Positions 24,951-35,576 of a stretch of DNA of 64,000 nucleotides are shown one piece after another. The DNA comes from Novosphingobium sp. JCM 18896. Lineage in GTDB: Bacteria; Pseudomonadota; Alphaproteobacteria; Sphingomonadales; Sphingomonadaceae. The stretch lies in contig NZ_JAPCZF010000001.1 of NCBI RefSeq assembly GCF_025938095.1, forward strand, positions 1 to 64,000, read 5' to 3'. Positions within the stretch are counted from its first letter, which is position 1. Every line of letters begins with the position of its first letter. The notes beneath the pieces were generated by a model. It had not been told where the DNA came from. It searched no databases and saw nothing but the letters and a program-made list of their open reading frames with translations. Position numbers and translations under genes: made by a program.

Positions 24951-26129
24951 TCATTTGCTCTCCGTATCCAATCCGAGCTCGGCGAGGAGCGCGGCATTGT
25001 GTTCGCCGAGCCGCGGCGCCGGGCCCTGGACCTGGCCGGGCGTGGCCGAGAACCAGGTCGGCACGCCGGGGAAGCGCGTCGGCCCCTGCGGCGTGTCGAT
25101 CGTCTCGAAAAAGCCGATCGTATTGAGGTGTTCGTTGTCGAACAATTCGTCGGTGGTGCGCAGGATCGCGCAGGGAATGTGCAGTTCACGCAGCAGGTCG
25201 AGCCATTCCTGCGTGGTGCGGGTCAGGAAGGTCTCGCCGAGCAGGCCATAGACGCGGCCGATCTGCTTGGCGCGCTTCTCCAGGGTGGAGAATTCCTCGG
25301 TCTCCCAAGCCGGCTTCACCGCCGCCATGAAGGCGTTCCAGTGCTTGTCGTTGTATACGAGCGCGGCGACGTAGCCGTCCTTGGTCTTGTAGGGGCGGCG
25401 GTTCTTCTCGACCGCGCGGTGGTAGTGCGCGGGGGTGGTCGGCGGCGTGAACATTGCGCCGTTGGCGTGCTCGACCAGCATGAACGAGGACATCGCCTCG
25501 AACATCGTCACCTCGACCTCCTGGCCTTCTCCGGTGCGTTCGCGGTGGAACAGCGCCATCGTCGTGGCGTGGAGCGCGTGGAGGCCGGCGACCTTGTCGG
25601 CCATGATCGTCGCGACGAAGCCCGGCTCGCCGTTCATCAGCCCCTGGACGTGGGTGATGCCGCATTCGGCCTGGATCGTGTCGTCGTAGGCCGGCTGGTC
25701 GGCCTCGGGGCCGCGGCGGCTGTAGCCGTAGCAATTGGTGTAGATGATGTCGGGGCGGATCGCCTTGACCGCCTCGTAGGAGAAGCCGAGCTTGGCGATG
25801 GCGCTGCCGCGCATCGAATGGATGAAGACGTCGGCCGTCGCGATCAGCTTGCGCAGGACGTCCTTGTCCGCCTCCTGCCGCAGGTCGAGCATCAGGCTGC
25901 GCTTGCCGCGGTTCACGTTGACGTAGATGCCGCCCATGCCCGCCTCGGGGCCGACCGTGATGTGGCGCGTGTTGTCGCCCGCGGGCGGCTCGACCTTGAT
26001 CACGTCGGCGCCCATGTCGGCCATGATCTGCGTGGCATAGGGGCCGAACACGACCGAGGTCAGGTCGATGACGCGGATGCCGGCCAGAGGCCCGGAACCT
26101 GCTCCCTTTTTCGCGGCGCTGTTGCTCAA
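24951..26129 (-). CDS. CaiB/BaiF family III CoA-transferase
   Basis: 392 aa. The N-terminal GIRVIDLTSVVFGPYATQ and GADVIKVEPPAGDNTR are family signatures. The nucleophile Asp149 is in PAYDDTIQAECG, aligned with Asp169 of formyl-CoA transferase. It moves CoA between carboxylic acids. It diverges from the acyl-CoA dehydrogenase at 26288, and the shared 158-base region is their likely promoter. It is one of four CaiB homologues in the window and one of two that keep the Asp. Confidence 0.9.
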   Translation of the reverse strand: MSNSAAKKGAGSGPLAGIRVIDLTSVVFGPYATQIMADMGADVIKVEPPAGDNTRHITVGPEAGMGGIYVNVNRGKRSLMLDLRQEADKDVLRKLIATADVFIHSMRGSAIAKLGFSYEAVKAIRPDIIYTNCYGYSRRGPEADQPAYDDTIQAECGITHVQGLMNGEPGFVATIMADKVAGLHALHATTMALFHRERTGEGQEVEVTMFEAMSSFMLVEHANGAMFTPPTTPAHYHRAVEKNRRPYKTKDGYVAALVYNDKHWNAFMAAVKPAWETEEFSTLEKRAKQIGRVYGLLGETFLTRTTQEWLDLLRELHIPCAILRTTDELFDNEHLNTIGFFETIDTPQGPTRFPGVPTWFSATPGQVQGPAPRLGEHNAALLAELGLDTESK

Positions 26130-26287
26130 AGAATCCTCCAGGGTTCGCCCGCCTGCTAACCCATCGGCACGATCAGGTCTATGCGTATTTTGGTTCAGTG
26201 TGCCAATATCGGGTTGCTCTTGGTTGTCTTGCCTGCCTCTCGCTGCTAGGCGGGCGCAGACACCCGCTCAAGCCAGAGGTTGCAACC

Positions 26288-27454
26288 GTGGACTTTGCCT
26301 TCACCGAGGACCAGCAGAACATTCGCGAAGCCGTGCTCAAGCATTGCTCGCAATTCTCCGAGGACTACTGGCTCGAGCACGACCGCAGCGGCGAGTGGCC
26401 GGTCGAGTTCCACAAGGCCATGGCCGAGGCCGGCTGGCTCGGCATCGCCATGCCCGAGTCGGTCGGCGGTGCGGGCCTCGGCATCACCGAAGCGGCGATC
26501 ATGATGCAGGCCGTGGCCGAAAGCGGCGGCGGCCTTGCCGCGGCCTCGGCGATCCACGGGCCGGTCTTCGGGCTCGAGCCCGTCGTGCTGTTCGGCACCG
26601 AGGAGCAGCAGCAGCGGATGATCCCGCCGATCCTCTCGGGCCAGGAGCGCATGTGCTTCGCGGTGACCGAGCCCAACACCGGGCTCGACACCACCAGCCT
26701 CAAGACCCGCGCGCAGAAGGTCGACGGCGGCTATCTGCTCAATGGCGAGAAGGTGTGGATCACCAATGCCCACGTCGCCGACAAGATGCTGATCATCGCG
26801 CGCACCACCGCGCTCGAGGACGTCAAGAAGAAGACCGAAGGCCTCACGCTGTTCTATACCAAGCTCGATCGCGAGAAGATCGAGCACCGCCTGATCCCGA
26901 AGATGGGCCGCCACGCGGTCGGGTCGAACATGCTGTTCATCTCGGACCTGTTCGTGCCCGAGGAAGATCGCATCGGTGCCGAGGGGCAGGGCTTCAAGAT
27001 CCTGCTTCAGGGCCTCAATCCCGAACGCGTGCTGCTCGGCGCCGAAGCCACCGGCCTCGGCAAGGTGGCGATCGCCAAGGCGGCCAAGTACGCGCAGGAG
27101 CGCGTCGTCTTCGGCCGGCCGATCGGCCAGAACCAGGGCATCCAGCACCCGCTGGCCAAGGCCTGGATGCAGGTCGCGGCAGCCGAGCTGATGGTGTGGA
27201 AGGCGGCCAGCCTGTTCGACCAGGGCAAGGAATGCGGCGTCGAGGCGAACACCGCCAAGTTCCTCGCCGCCGAAGCCGGCTACGAAGCCTGCCAGACGGC
27301 GGTGATGTCGATGGGCGGCATGGGCTATGCCCAGGAATACCACGTCGAGCGCTACCTGCGCGAAGTGCTGATCCCGCGCATCGCGCCGGTCAGCCCGCAC
27401 CAGATCATGAACTTCATCGCCGAGCGCGTGCTCGAGCTGCCGAAGTCCTATTGA
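26288..27454 (+). CDS. Acyl-CoA dehydrogenase
   Basis: 388 aa from GTG, in the sequence AGAGGTTGCAACCGTG. The flavin segments FAVTEPNTGLDTTSL and VWITNAHVAD are conserved. The usual catalytic Glu near the C-terminus (YEGT region) is replaced by IAPVSPHQIM. Glu246 in LNPERVLL aligns with the base used by isovaleryl-CoA and long-chain dehydrogenases, so the enzyme is probably active with a relocated base. It introduces the alpha,beta double bond in an acyl-CoA. A longer frame with a cysteine-rich N-terminus is open but implausible. Followed 23 bases later by a palindromic operator and the CitE operon. Confidence 0.9.
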   Translation: MDFAFTEDQQNIREAVLKHCSQFSEDYWLEHDRSGEWPVEFHKAMAEAGWLGIAMPESVGGAGLGITEAAIMMQAVAESGGGLAAASAIHGPVFGLEPVVLFGTEEQQQRMIPPILSGQERMCFAVTEPNTGLDTTSLKTRAQKVDGGYLLNGEKVWITNAHVADKMLIIARTTALEDVKKKTEGLTLFYTKLDREKIEHRLIPKMGRHAVGSNMLFISDLFVPEEDRIGAEGQGFKILLQGLNPERVLLGAEATGLGKVAIAKAAKYAQERVVFGRPIGQNQGIQHPLAKAWMQVAAAELMVWKAASLFDQGKECGVEANTAKFLAAEAGYEACQTAVMSMGGMGYAQEYHVERYLREVLIPRIAPVSPHQIMNFIAERVLELPKSY

Positions 27455-27477
27455 GCCGATAACGGTTGAGGTTTGCG

Positions 27478-27495
27478 CGGATAATGCATTATCCG
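27478..27495. promoter_or_regulatory. Palindromic operator CGGATAATGCATTATCCG (copy 1, perfect 18 bp)
   Basis: A perfect 18-base palindrome 29 bases before the CitE-like start codon. Its core ATAATGCATTAT recurs at 57003 and 59794. Assigned by inference to the GntR/FCD regulator at 57902-58555. Confidence 0.75.
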
Positions 27496-27524
27496 GCCGC
27501 CGACCACTGCCAAGGAACCTGACC

Positions 27525-28412
27525 ATGCCCATCGCCCACGAACCGATCTCCGCGCGCTCCTGGCTCTTCGCCCCCGGCGACAGCGAGAAGAAGATGACCA
27601 AGGCGATGGAAGGCACGGCCGACATCGTGCTGATCGACCTCGAGGACGCGGTCGCGACCGAGAACAAGGTCCTGGCGCGCGGGATGGTGCACGATTTCGT
27701 CAAGAACAACCCGGCCCAGCGCGCGCGGCTGTGGGTGCGGATCAATCCGTTCGACGGCCCCTATACCCTGGGTGACCTCGCCGCGATCATGCCTGCGGCG
27801 CCCGGCGGCATCATGCTGCCCAAGGTCTATGGCCGCCAGGAGGTCGAGAAGCTCGACCACATGCTCTCGGTGCTCGAAGTCGCCAACGGCATCGACGAGG
27901 GCTCGACCCCGGTCATCGTCCTGATCACCGAGACCGCCGAGGCCATGTTCCACACCGGCGACTACAAGGGCGCGCCGCGTGTCGTCGCGCTGACCTGGGG
28001 CGCCGAGGATTTGGCCGACTCGATCGGCGCGAGCTCGAACAAGAATGCCGACGGTTCGTACAGCTTCACCTACGAACTCGCGCGCAGCCTGACCGTGCTC
28101 GGCGCGGCTTCGGCGGGGGTCACCGCGATCGAGACGATCTCGGCCGACTTCAAGGACCTCGACGCGCTGCGCAAGCGTGCCGAGAGCGTCCGCCGCGACG
28201 GCTTCCGCGGCATGCTGGCGATCCACCCGGCGCAGGTCGACGTGATCAACGCGGCCTTCACCCCGACCGAGGCCGAGATCGCCGAGGCGCAGGAGATCGT
28301 CGACGTCTTCGCCGCCAATCCCGGCGTCGGCGCAATCGGCTGGAAGGGCGGCATGCTCGATCGTCCCTACCTCGCGCGCGCCGAGCGCCTGCTCAAGCTG
28401 GCGGGCAAGTAA
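27525..28412 (+). CDS. CitE-like HpcH/HpaI aldolase-family CoA-ester lyase
   Basis: 295 aa TIM-barrel lyase. RSWLFAPGDSEKKM at the N-terminus, Mg-binding VLIDLEDAVATEN, substrate Arg in LWVRINPFDG, VLITETAEAMF and LTWGAEDLADSIGA are CitE/Mcl/citramalyl-CoA lyase hallmarks. It cleaves a 3-hydroxy-3-carboxyacyl-CoA (malyl-CoA or citramalyl-CoA type) to two smaller units, or hydrolyses it. AAGGAA precedes the start. First gene of an operon with a CoA-transferase and a crotonase (TAATG junctions), behind operator copy 1. Confidence 0.9.
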   Translation: MPIAHEPISARSWLFAPGDSEKKMTKAMEGTADIVLIDLEDAVATENKVLARGMVHDFVKNNPAQRARLWVRINPFDGPYTLGDLAAIMPAAPGGIMLPKVYGRQEVEKLDHMLSVLEVANGIDEGSTPVIVLITETAEAMFHTGDYKGAPRVVALTWGAEDLADSIGASSNKNADGSYSFTYELARSLTVLGAASAGVTAIETISADFKDLDALRKRAESVRRDGFRGMLAIHPAQVDVINAAFTPTEAEIAEAQEIVDVFAANPGVGAIGWKGGMLDRPYLARAERLLKLAGK

Positions 28413-29671
28413 TGAGCCCTGCCGACCTCGACCTCTCGCGCTATCTCAAGCCCGGCGACCGCATCGTCTTCGGCCAGGCCTGCGGCGAGCCGACGACGCT
28501 CGTCGAGGCGCTGATCGCGCAAGGGGCGGGGATCGGCAACCTCTCGGCCTTCATCGCCACCTCGTTCTCGGGCTTGTTCGTGCCCGAGAACGCGAGCGCC
28601 TTCCGCCTGTCGAGCATGGGCGCGATCGGCGCGCTCCGCTCCATGACGAAAGCCGGCGCGCTCGACGTGATCCCGGTCCACGTCAGCCAGGTCGGCCCGC
28701 TGATCGCCGCGGGCGTGCTCCCCTGCGACGTCGCGATGATCCAGGTCAGCCCGGCCGATGCCGACGGCAACCACTCGTGCGGCCTGATCAGCGACTACGT
28801 CCGCGCCGCGGTCGACAAGGCGCGCGTGGTCATCGCCGAGGTCAACGACCAGGTTCCCTACAGCCACGGCGAGCTGATCCCCGGCTCGGCGATCGACGTG
28901 AAGGTCCAGGTCTCGCGCGCGCCGGTCGAAGTCGCGGCGGCGAAGATCGGTGAGACCGACGAGGCGATCGCGCGCCACTGCGCGGGCTACATCGGCGACG
29001 GCTCGGTGATCCAGACCGGCGTCGGCGCGGTGCCTGACGCGATCCTGCGGCTGCTCCACGATCGCAAGGACCTGGGCGTCCATTCGGGCATGCTCGGCGA
29101 CGGGCTGGTCGACCTGTTCGAGGCTGGGGTCATCACCAACGCGCGCAAGGAGATCGACCGCGGCGTGACGATCAACGGTGCGCTGATCGGCACGAAGCGG
29201 CTCTACGACTTCGCCGACAAGAACCCGGCGATCCGCATGACGCCGACGAGTTACACCCACGACGCCGCAGTTCTCGGCCAGCTGTCGCGGCTGGTGACGA
29301 TCAATTCGGCGCTCGAGGTCGACCTCACCGGCCAGGTTAATGCCGAGCAGTCGGGCGCGGCCTACATGGGCGGCACCGGCGGCCAGGTCGATTTCGTCCG
29401 CGCCGGCGCGCGCTCGCCGGGCGGCGCGGCGCTGATGGTGCTGGCCTCGACCGCCAAGGGCGGAACCCTGAGCAAGATCGTGCCGAGCCTCGCCGGCCCG
29501 GTCACCACGGCGCGCACCGAGGTCGACGTCATCGTCACCGAATACGGCGCGGCCGAACTCAAGGGCCAGACCCTGGCCGAGCGCACCAAGCGCCTCATCG
29601 CCATCGCCCACCCGGACTTCCGCGAGGAGCTGGACCGGGCCGCGCACCAGATCCAGACCCGGGGGTTCTAA
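28412..29671 (+). CDS. Acetyl-CoA hydrolase/4-hydroxybutyrate CoA-transferase family protein
   Basis: 419 aa family I CoA-transferase. QTGVGAVPDAILRLL, GVHSGMLGDGLVDL, INSALEVDLTGQVNAEQ (with the likely acyl-accepting Glu) and GGTGGQVDFVRAG are diagnostic of the Cat/AbfT group. It activates a carboxylate with CoA from acetyl-CoA or another donor, or hydrolyses the CoA ester. The start overlaps the CitE-like stop by one base (TAATG), and its stop overlaps the crotonase start in the same way. Confidence 0.9.
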   Translation: MSPADLDLSRYLKPGDRIVFGQACGEPTTLVEALIAQGAGIGNLSAFIATSFSGLFVPENASAFRLSSMGAIGALRSMTKAGALDVIPVHVSQVGPLIAAGVLPCDVAMIQVSPADADGNHSCGLISDYVRAAVDKARVVIAEVNDQVPYSHGELIPGSAIDVKVQVSRAPVEVAAAKIGETDEAIARHCAGYIGDGSVIQTGVGAVPDAILRLLHDRKDLGVHSGMLGDGLVDLFEAGVITNARKEIDRGVTINGALIGTKRLYDFADKNPAIRMTPTSYTHDAAVLGQLSRLVTINSALEVDLTGQVNAEQSGAAYMGGTGGQVDFVRAGARSPGGAALMVLASTAKGGTLSKIVPSLAGPVTTARTEVDVIVTEYGAAELKGQTLAERTKRLIAIAHPDFREELDRAAHQIQTRGF

Positions 29672-30453
29672 TGTCCGCCAATCACGACAATGGCGCCGTC
29701 CTGTTCGATGCCCGCGAAGACGGCATCGCGATCATCACGATCAACCGCCCCGAAGAGCGCAATGCGCTGAGCAAGGAAGTGCGCGAGGGGCTGTGGGCGG
29801 CCTGGCGCCGGTTCGAGGCCGACGAGGCCCTGTGTATCGCGATCCTGACGGGCGCCGGCGAGAAGAGCTTCTGCGCGGGCGGCGATCTCAAGGAGATGGT
29901 CGAGACGGGCATGCAGGTGCCGCCGGCCGACTTCATCCCCGCGGCTTACGACAATCTGCAGCTGACCAAGCCGACGATCGCCGCGGTCAACGGCTTCGCT
30001 TTCGCCGGCGGCTGGCTGATCGCGCAGAACTGCGATCTCTGCGTCGCCAGCACCAATGCCAAGTTCGCGATCACTGAGGTCAAGGTCGGCCGCGGCTCGC
30101 CCTGGGCGGCGCCGCTGATCCACATGATCCCGCAGCGGATCTTCATGGAGATCGTGCTGACCGGCAAGCCGATCACCGCGCAGCGCGCCTACGAGATCGG
30201 CCTGGTCAATCGCCTGGTCGAACCCGCCGCGCTGATGGACACGGCGCTGGAACTGGCGCGCGAAGTGCTCGAAGGCGCGCCGCTGTCGGTCAAGGCCGCG
30301 CGCGAGACGGTGATGCTGTCGACCGAGATGGGCCGCTCGGCCGCGCTCCAGGCCGCGCGTGCCGCGCACGAGCACGCCTACAAGAGCGAGGATGGCCAGG
30401 AAGGCCCGCGCGCTTTCGCCGAGAAGCGCCAGCCCGAGTGGAAGGGGCGTTAA
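29671..30453 (+). CDS. Enoyl-CoA hydratase/isomerase (crotonase family)
   Basis: 260 aa. Oxyanion-hole segments KSFCAGGDLKEM and FAFAGGWLIAQNCDL are present, as is the second acidic region ITEVKVGRGSPW. It hydrates or isomerises an enoyl-CoA; together with the CitE-like lyase and CoA-transferase it could form a transfer-hydration-cleavage sequence. It is the last gene of the operon, which ends at a long hairpin. Confidence 0.9.
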   Translation: MSANHDNGAVLFDAREDGIAIITINRPEERNALSKEVREGLWAAWRRFEADEALCIAILTGAGEKSFCAGGDLKEMVETGMQVPPADFIPAAYDNLQLTKPTIAAVNGFAFAGGWLIAQNCDLCVASTNAKFAITEVKVGRGSPWAAPLIHMIPQRIFMEIVLTGKPITAQRAYEIGLVNRLVEPAALMDTALELAREVLEGAPLSVKAARETVMLSTEMGRSAALQAARAAHEHAYKSEDGQEGPRAFAEKRQPEWKGR

Positions 30454-30496
30454 GTGATTTCGAGGCAGGTGGAACACCTGCCGGCTCGGAAATCAC
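30454..30496. terminator. Long hairpin between convergent genes
   Basis: GTGATTTC-GAG-GCAGGTG pairs with CACCTGC-CGG-CTC-GGAAATCAC around GAA, starting at the base after the crotonase stop and ending before the GGDEF gene stop. It has no T-run, so termination strength is uncertain. Confidence 0.55.
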
Positions 30497-30511
30497 GGTA
30501 GACAAAGACAC

Positions 30512-31435
30512 CTAGGCGCAGAACAGCGCGTCGGACCGATCGGCCTTCGCGGCATAGAGCGCGCGGTCGGCGTCGAGGAACAGCGCCTGCGGATCGAGCT
30601 CCTCGGTCTCGGGCGCGAAGGCGAGCCCGGCGGATACGCCGATCGTCAGCCAGTTGCCATCCCAGGCCACGGGCGAGAGCAGGCTGCAGATCCGCGAGCG
30701 GACCTTGGCCTCGATCTCGGCGCGCGTGCCGTCCGGCGGCAGCAGTACGGCGAATTCGTCGCCACCGATCCGCGAGACGAGCTGGGCGTGCGGGAAGGCG
30801 TGGCGCAGACGCTTGCCCAGCGCGACCAGGCAGGCGTCACCTGCGGCATGGCCCCAGATGTCGTTGATCTGCTTGAAGCCGTTCATGTCGAACAGCAGCA
30901 GGGCGCCGACGCCGTCCGCTTCCGGCGCGTCCTTCGCGCGATCGAGGAAGCGCTGGAAGGCGGCGCGGTTGGCCACGCCGGTCAGCGGATCGCACTCGGC
31001 CAGGGCGCGCAGCCGCTCCCACCGTTCGTGATCCTCGGTGATGTCCTGCTTCATGCCGTAGAGCGTCACGGCGCGCCCGTTCGAATTCTGCGTGGCTGCG
31101 GTGATGCGGATCCAGCGCCGGCCGCCGTCGGGGCGGACGATGTCGGCGTCGAGCGAGAAACCCTTGCGCGTCTCGATCGCATGGCGGCGCTGGCGTTCGA
31201 GCCTTTCGCGCGACTCCTCGCTGTACATCTCGACCACCGCGCGGCGCTCGGGAATGGTGGAAAGGCCGAACAGCGAGAACACGCCGCCGGTCCAGGTCAG
31301 CCGCTCGCTGCGCAGATCGCAGGACCAGGCGCCGATCGAGACGAGCGGGGCGGCCTGCTCGTAGAGTTCGAGCGCGGACATGCCGTTGTCGTTGAAAGTG
31401 GCGGCGCCGTCCTGGATAGCTCTCGATACGAGCAT
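30512..31435 (-). CDS. PAS-GGDEF diguanylate cyclase
   Basis: 307 aa. A PAS/PAC sensor region at about 25-135 (GAWSCDLRSERLTWTG, RRWIRITAATQN, GMKQDITEDHERWE) is followed by a GGDEF domain with intact SRIGGDEFAVLL at about 221-232. No RxxD inhibitory site lies five residues upstream and there is no EAL domain. It should synthesise c-di-GMP in the cytosol. GGACGGAG lies about 11 bases before the ATG. It sits between catabolic genes and may link substrate state to surface behaviour. Confidence 0.9.
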   Translation of the reverse strand: MLVSRAIQDGAATFNDNGMSALELYEQAAPLVSIGAWSCDLRSERLTWTGGVFSLFGLSTIPERRAVVEMYSEESRERLERQRRHAIETRKGFSLDADIVRPDGGRRWIRITAATQNSNGRAVTLYGMKQDITEDHERWERLRALAECDPLTGVANRAAFQRFLDRAKDAPEADGVGALLLFDMNGFKQINDIWGHAAGDACLVALGKRLRHAFPHAQLVSRIGGDEFAVLLPPDGTRAEIEAKVRSRICSLLSPVAWDGNWLTIGVSAGLAFAPETEELDPQALFLDADRALYAAKADRSDALFCA

Positions 31436-31560
31436 GGCGTTGATCGGCTCCGTCCGCGACTGTGTCCGCGGGTCTGGCCGGGACGGTCGAAGCCTAGGGA
31501 TCGATGGTAAACATGGCCTTTACCGCCGTAGCGTGAAGATGCGTTATCACCTGGAAACAT

Positions 31561-31606
31561 AAAGAGAGGCGCCGCAGGAGCAAAGTCCTGCGGCGCCTCG
31601 TTTTTC
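31561..31606. terminator. Strong bidirectional terminator
   Basis: GAGGCGCCGCAGGA pairs perfectly with TCCTGCGGCGCCTC around a 7-base loop, flanked by AAAGA and TTTTT. It lies 27 bases downstream of the monooxygenase stop. Confidence 0.85.
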
Positions 31607-31632
31607 GTCACATTCTAACGGAGAGCGGCGGC

Positions 31633-33471
<1,839 letters not shown>

Positions 33472-33562
33472 GGGCAGTTCCGGCTCTCTCTCGCGTGTGT
33501 CTCGATGCAGGGGAGGGCCTTAGCGCGACCCGAACCCCAATGGCAGTATTTTGTGCGGGTGT

Positions 33563-34471
33563 TCAGCCGCCTTTCCGCGCCATGTCGAAGCTGTACATGA
33601 TGTGATCGACGTGACCGTGCAGCCCGAAGTCCTGGAGGTCGCTCTTGTCGTGGACCTGGGCCATGGCCTGGTCGACTTCCTCGATCGTCCAGCTCGGCTG
33701 ATAAACGCCCTTGGTCTCGGCGATGAAGGCGCGGGCGATGCGGCCGCCGATCGCGGCGATCATCTCGCCCGAGACGTCGCAGCGCTCGTGCGCGAGCCAG
33801 GCGACGGTCGGCGAGACGAGCTCGGGCTCCATCGGTGGGTACTGCGAGATGTCGAGGCCTTCGGCCATGCGCGTCACCGCCGAGGGAACGATGACGTTGG
33901 ACTTCACGTCGAACGCCTCGCCCTCGAGCGCGGCGATGTTGCTGAGCCCGATCATGCCCGATTTGGAGATGCCGTAGTTCACGCAGCGGTTGTTGCCATA
34001 GATCCCGCCGATCGAGCTGGTCAGGACGATGCGGCCATAGCCCGCGTCGCACATCAGCGGGTGCACCGCCTTGACCATGTAGAAGGCGCCCATCAGGTGG
34101 ACGTCGATCACCGACTGGAAGTCCTCGAACGACAGCTCGCGGATCGTGCCGTAGCGGACGTTGCCGGCGTTGTAGATCAGGATGTCGACCTTGCCATAGG
34201 CGTCGAGGGCGGTCTGGACGATCGCCTGGGCGCTTTCGGGCGTCGCGACCGAATGGGTATCGGCCACGGCCTCGCCGCCGGCCGCGACGATCTCGTCGAC
34301 CAGCTGCTGGGCGACGCTGGCGTCGTTGCCATCCCCTTTGATCGGCGCGCCGAGGTCGTTGACCACGACCTTGCAGCCCTTCGCGGCCAGCAGCCGCGCA
34401 TAGGCCGCACCGAGCCCGCGGCCACCGCCGGTGATCACCGCCACGCGGCCGTCGAAACGCAGTTCAGTCAT
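33563..34471 (-). CDS. Short-chain dehydrogenase/reductase
   Basis: 302 aa. TGGGRGLGAAYARLL cofactor motif, YNAGN, and catalytic Ser-Tyr-Lys in TSSIGGIYGNNRCVNYGISK. The insertion after the first beta-alpha unit (NDLGAPIKGDGND) resembles the multifunctional-enzyme-type 3-hydroxyacyl-CoA dehydrogenase subgroup. It oxidises an alcohol to a ketone. It follows the second SDR by 16 bases on the same strand and precedes the Baeyer-Villiger gene by 91 bases. Confidence 0.9.
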   Translation of the reverse strand: MTELRFDGRVAVITGGGRGLGAAYARLLAAKGCKVVVNDLGAPIKGDGNDASVAQQLVDEIVAAGGEAVADTHSVATPESAQAIVQTALDAYGKVDILIYNAGNVRYGTIRELSFEDFQSVIDVHLMGAFYMVKAVHPLMCDAGYGRIVLTSSIGGIYGNNRCVNYGISKSGMIGLSNIAALEGEAFDVKSNVIVPSAVTRMAEGLDISQYPPMEPELVSPTVAWLAHERCDVSGEMIAAIGGRIARAFIAETKGVYQPSWTIEEVDQAMAQVHDKSDLQDFGLHGHVDHIMYSFDMARKGG

Positions 34472-34487
34472 CGGGATTCCTTCAAGG

Positions 34488-35351
34488 TTAGACCGGCTGC
34501 CAGATCGGCGAGCCGCGTTCGGCGCGGTTGGATGGGATAGTGCGGCCGTCGATGTCGGTCAGGCCATATTCCTGCGCCAGTTCGGCGTTGATGAAAGTTC
34601 CGCCCGATCGCGCCATGATCGCGGGATCGGCGGCGAGTGCGGCGACGACGCGGCCGGGGAACTCGGGCGAGCTGCCGGCCGCGCTCTTGAGCTGGTTCGC
34701 CATGCCGGGCACCGACCTGAGGTTCTCGATCGCGCGCTCGGTATAGGTGAAGCCCTGCCACAGCGACAGCGAGGCGACGCCGTGCTCCTTGAGCTCGACG
34801 GCCATGTCGCGCGCCATGCGATCGAGCCCGGTCTTCACCGTGCCGAAGATCGGCCCGTAGGTATAGGTCACGCCGACATAGCCCGAGATGCCGACGATCA
34901 GCCCCGACCTCTGCGGCACCATGATCTTCGCGGCGTGCCAGGCGGCGACATAGGCCGCGCGCAGGCCGACATCGAACATTTCCCAGTTCGACAGCGGCTT
35001 TTCCCAGAAGCCGCCGGGCTGGGTCAGCTCGGGGGGGATGACGATGGCATTGTTGACCAGCAGGTCGAGCCGGCCTTGTTCGGCCTGCACCTGCGCGAAC
35101 AGCGCGGCGATGTCCTCGTCGCGCGCCAGGTCGACCGCGACGGCTATGCCCTTGCCGCCGCGCGCGTCGACTTCGGCGGCGGTCTCGCCGATCGTGCCCG
35201 AGAGGCCTTCCTGGCCCGCGGTGACGGTGCGGCCGGTGACGTAGACCGTGGCACCCTGGTCGGCGAGCGCGAGCGCGATGCCGCGCCCGACGCCGCGGCT
35301 GGCGCCGGTCACGACCGCGACTTTGCCTGCCAAGGAACTGCCCGAAGCCAT
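34488..35351 (-). CDS. SDR-family protein, DHRS1-like, with Phe at the catalytic Tyr position
   Basis: 287 aa. The cofactor motif TGASRGVGRGIALAL, LLVNNA and the DHRS1-like HGVASLSLWQGFTYTERAI are clear. In the active site the segment YGPIFGTVKTGLDRMA has Phe169 four residues before Lys173, where the family has Tyr (YxxxK); Tyr165 lies eight residues before the Lys. The codon TTC is unambiguous. It may be inactive as a classical dehydrogenase, use Tyr165, or act as a binding partner. First gene of the SDR pair, divergent from the propeller gene. Confidence 0.85.
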   Translation of the reverse strand: MASGSSLAGKVAVVTGASRGVGRGIALALADQGATVYVTGRTVTAGQEGLSGTIGETAAEVDARGGKGIAVAVDLARDEDIAALFAQVQAEQGRLDLLVNNAIVIPPELTQPGGFWEKPLSNWEMFDVGLRAAYVAAWHAAKIMVPQRSGLIVGISGYVGVTYTYGPIFGTVKTGLDRMARDMAVELKEHGVASLSLWQGFTYTERAIENLRSVPGMANQLKSAAGSSPEFPGRVVAALAADPAIMARSGGTFINAELAQEYGLTDIDGRTIPSNRAERGSPIWQPV

Positions 35352-35576
35352 CGACTCTCTCCCTCACGCCTTATGTTACGCGGGCGATGCCTGTGCGCCG
35401 GCGTGAGCGTCTTGACCTATGCAGACAAAATCGGGCGTTTCAAGCCGTGGCGCCGCGCGCCCTGCAAGATTGTATACCTTCGGCGAGTCCCGGGCTTGAC
35501 GCTCGCTCGTACAGCCGTCCAGAAGATCGCCCGAGCCAGACCGGAAGCCCGGTCGTCGAGCCGGGAGAGCATCACG

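Noticed and set aside
26178..26206. Possible operator GTATTTTGG...CCAATATC before the acyl-CoA dehydrogenase, with similar fragments at 33547 and 38402
   Set aside because: The arms match only partly and spacing differs between sites; not enough to call a shared motif.
26246..27745. 499-codon minus-strand frame across the acyl-CoA dehydrogenase
   Set aside because: It crosses the operator and the CitE start and has no motif; the plus-strand proteins are well defined.
35469..35480. GTATAC palindrome before the propeller gene
   Set aside because: A six-base palindrome is expected by chance at this length and has no matching partner upstream of other genes.
34431..35576. Upstream extension of the propeller frame to 911 codons
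   Set aside because: The extension is antisense to an SDR and contains no propeller repeats; ATG 35577 has GGGAGAG upstream.
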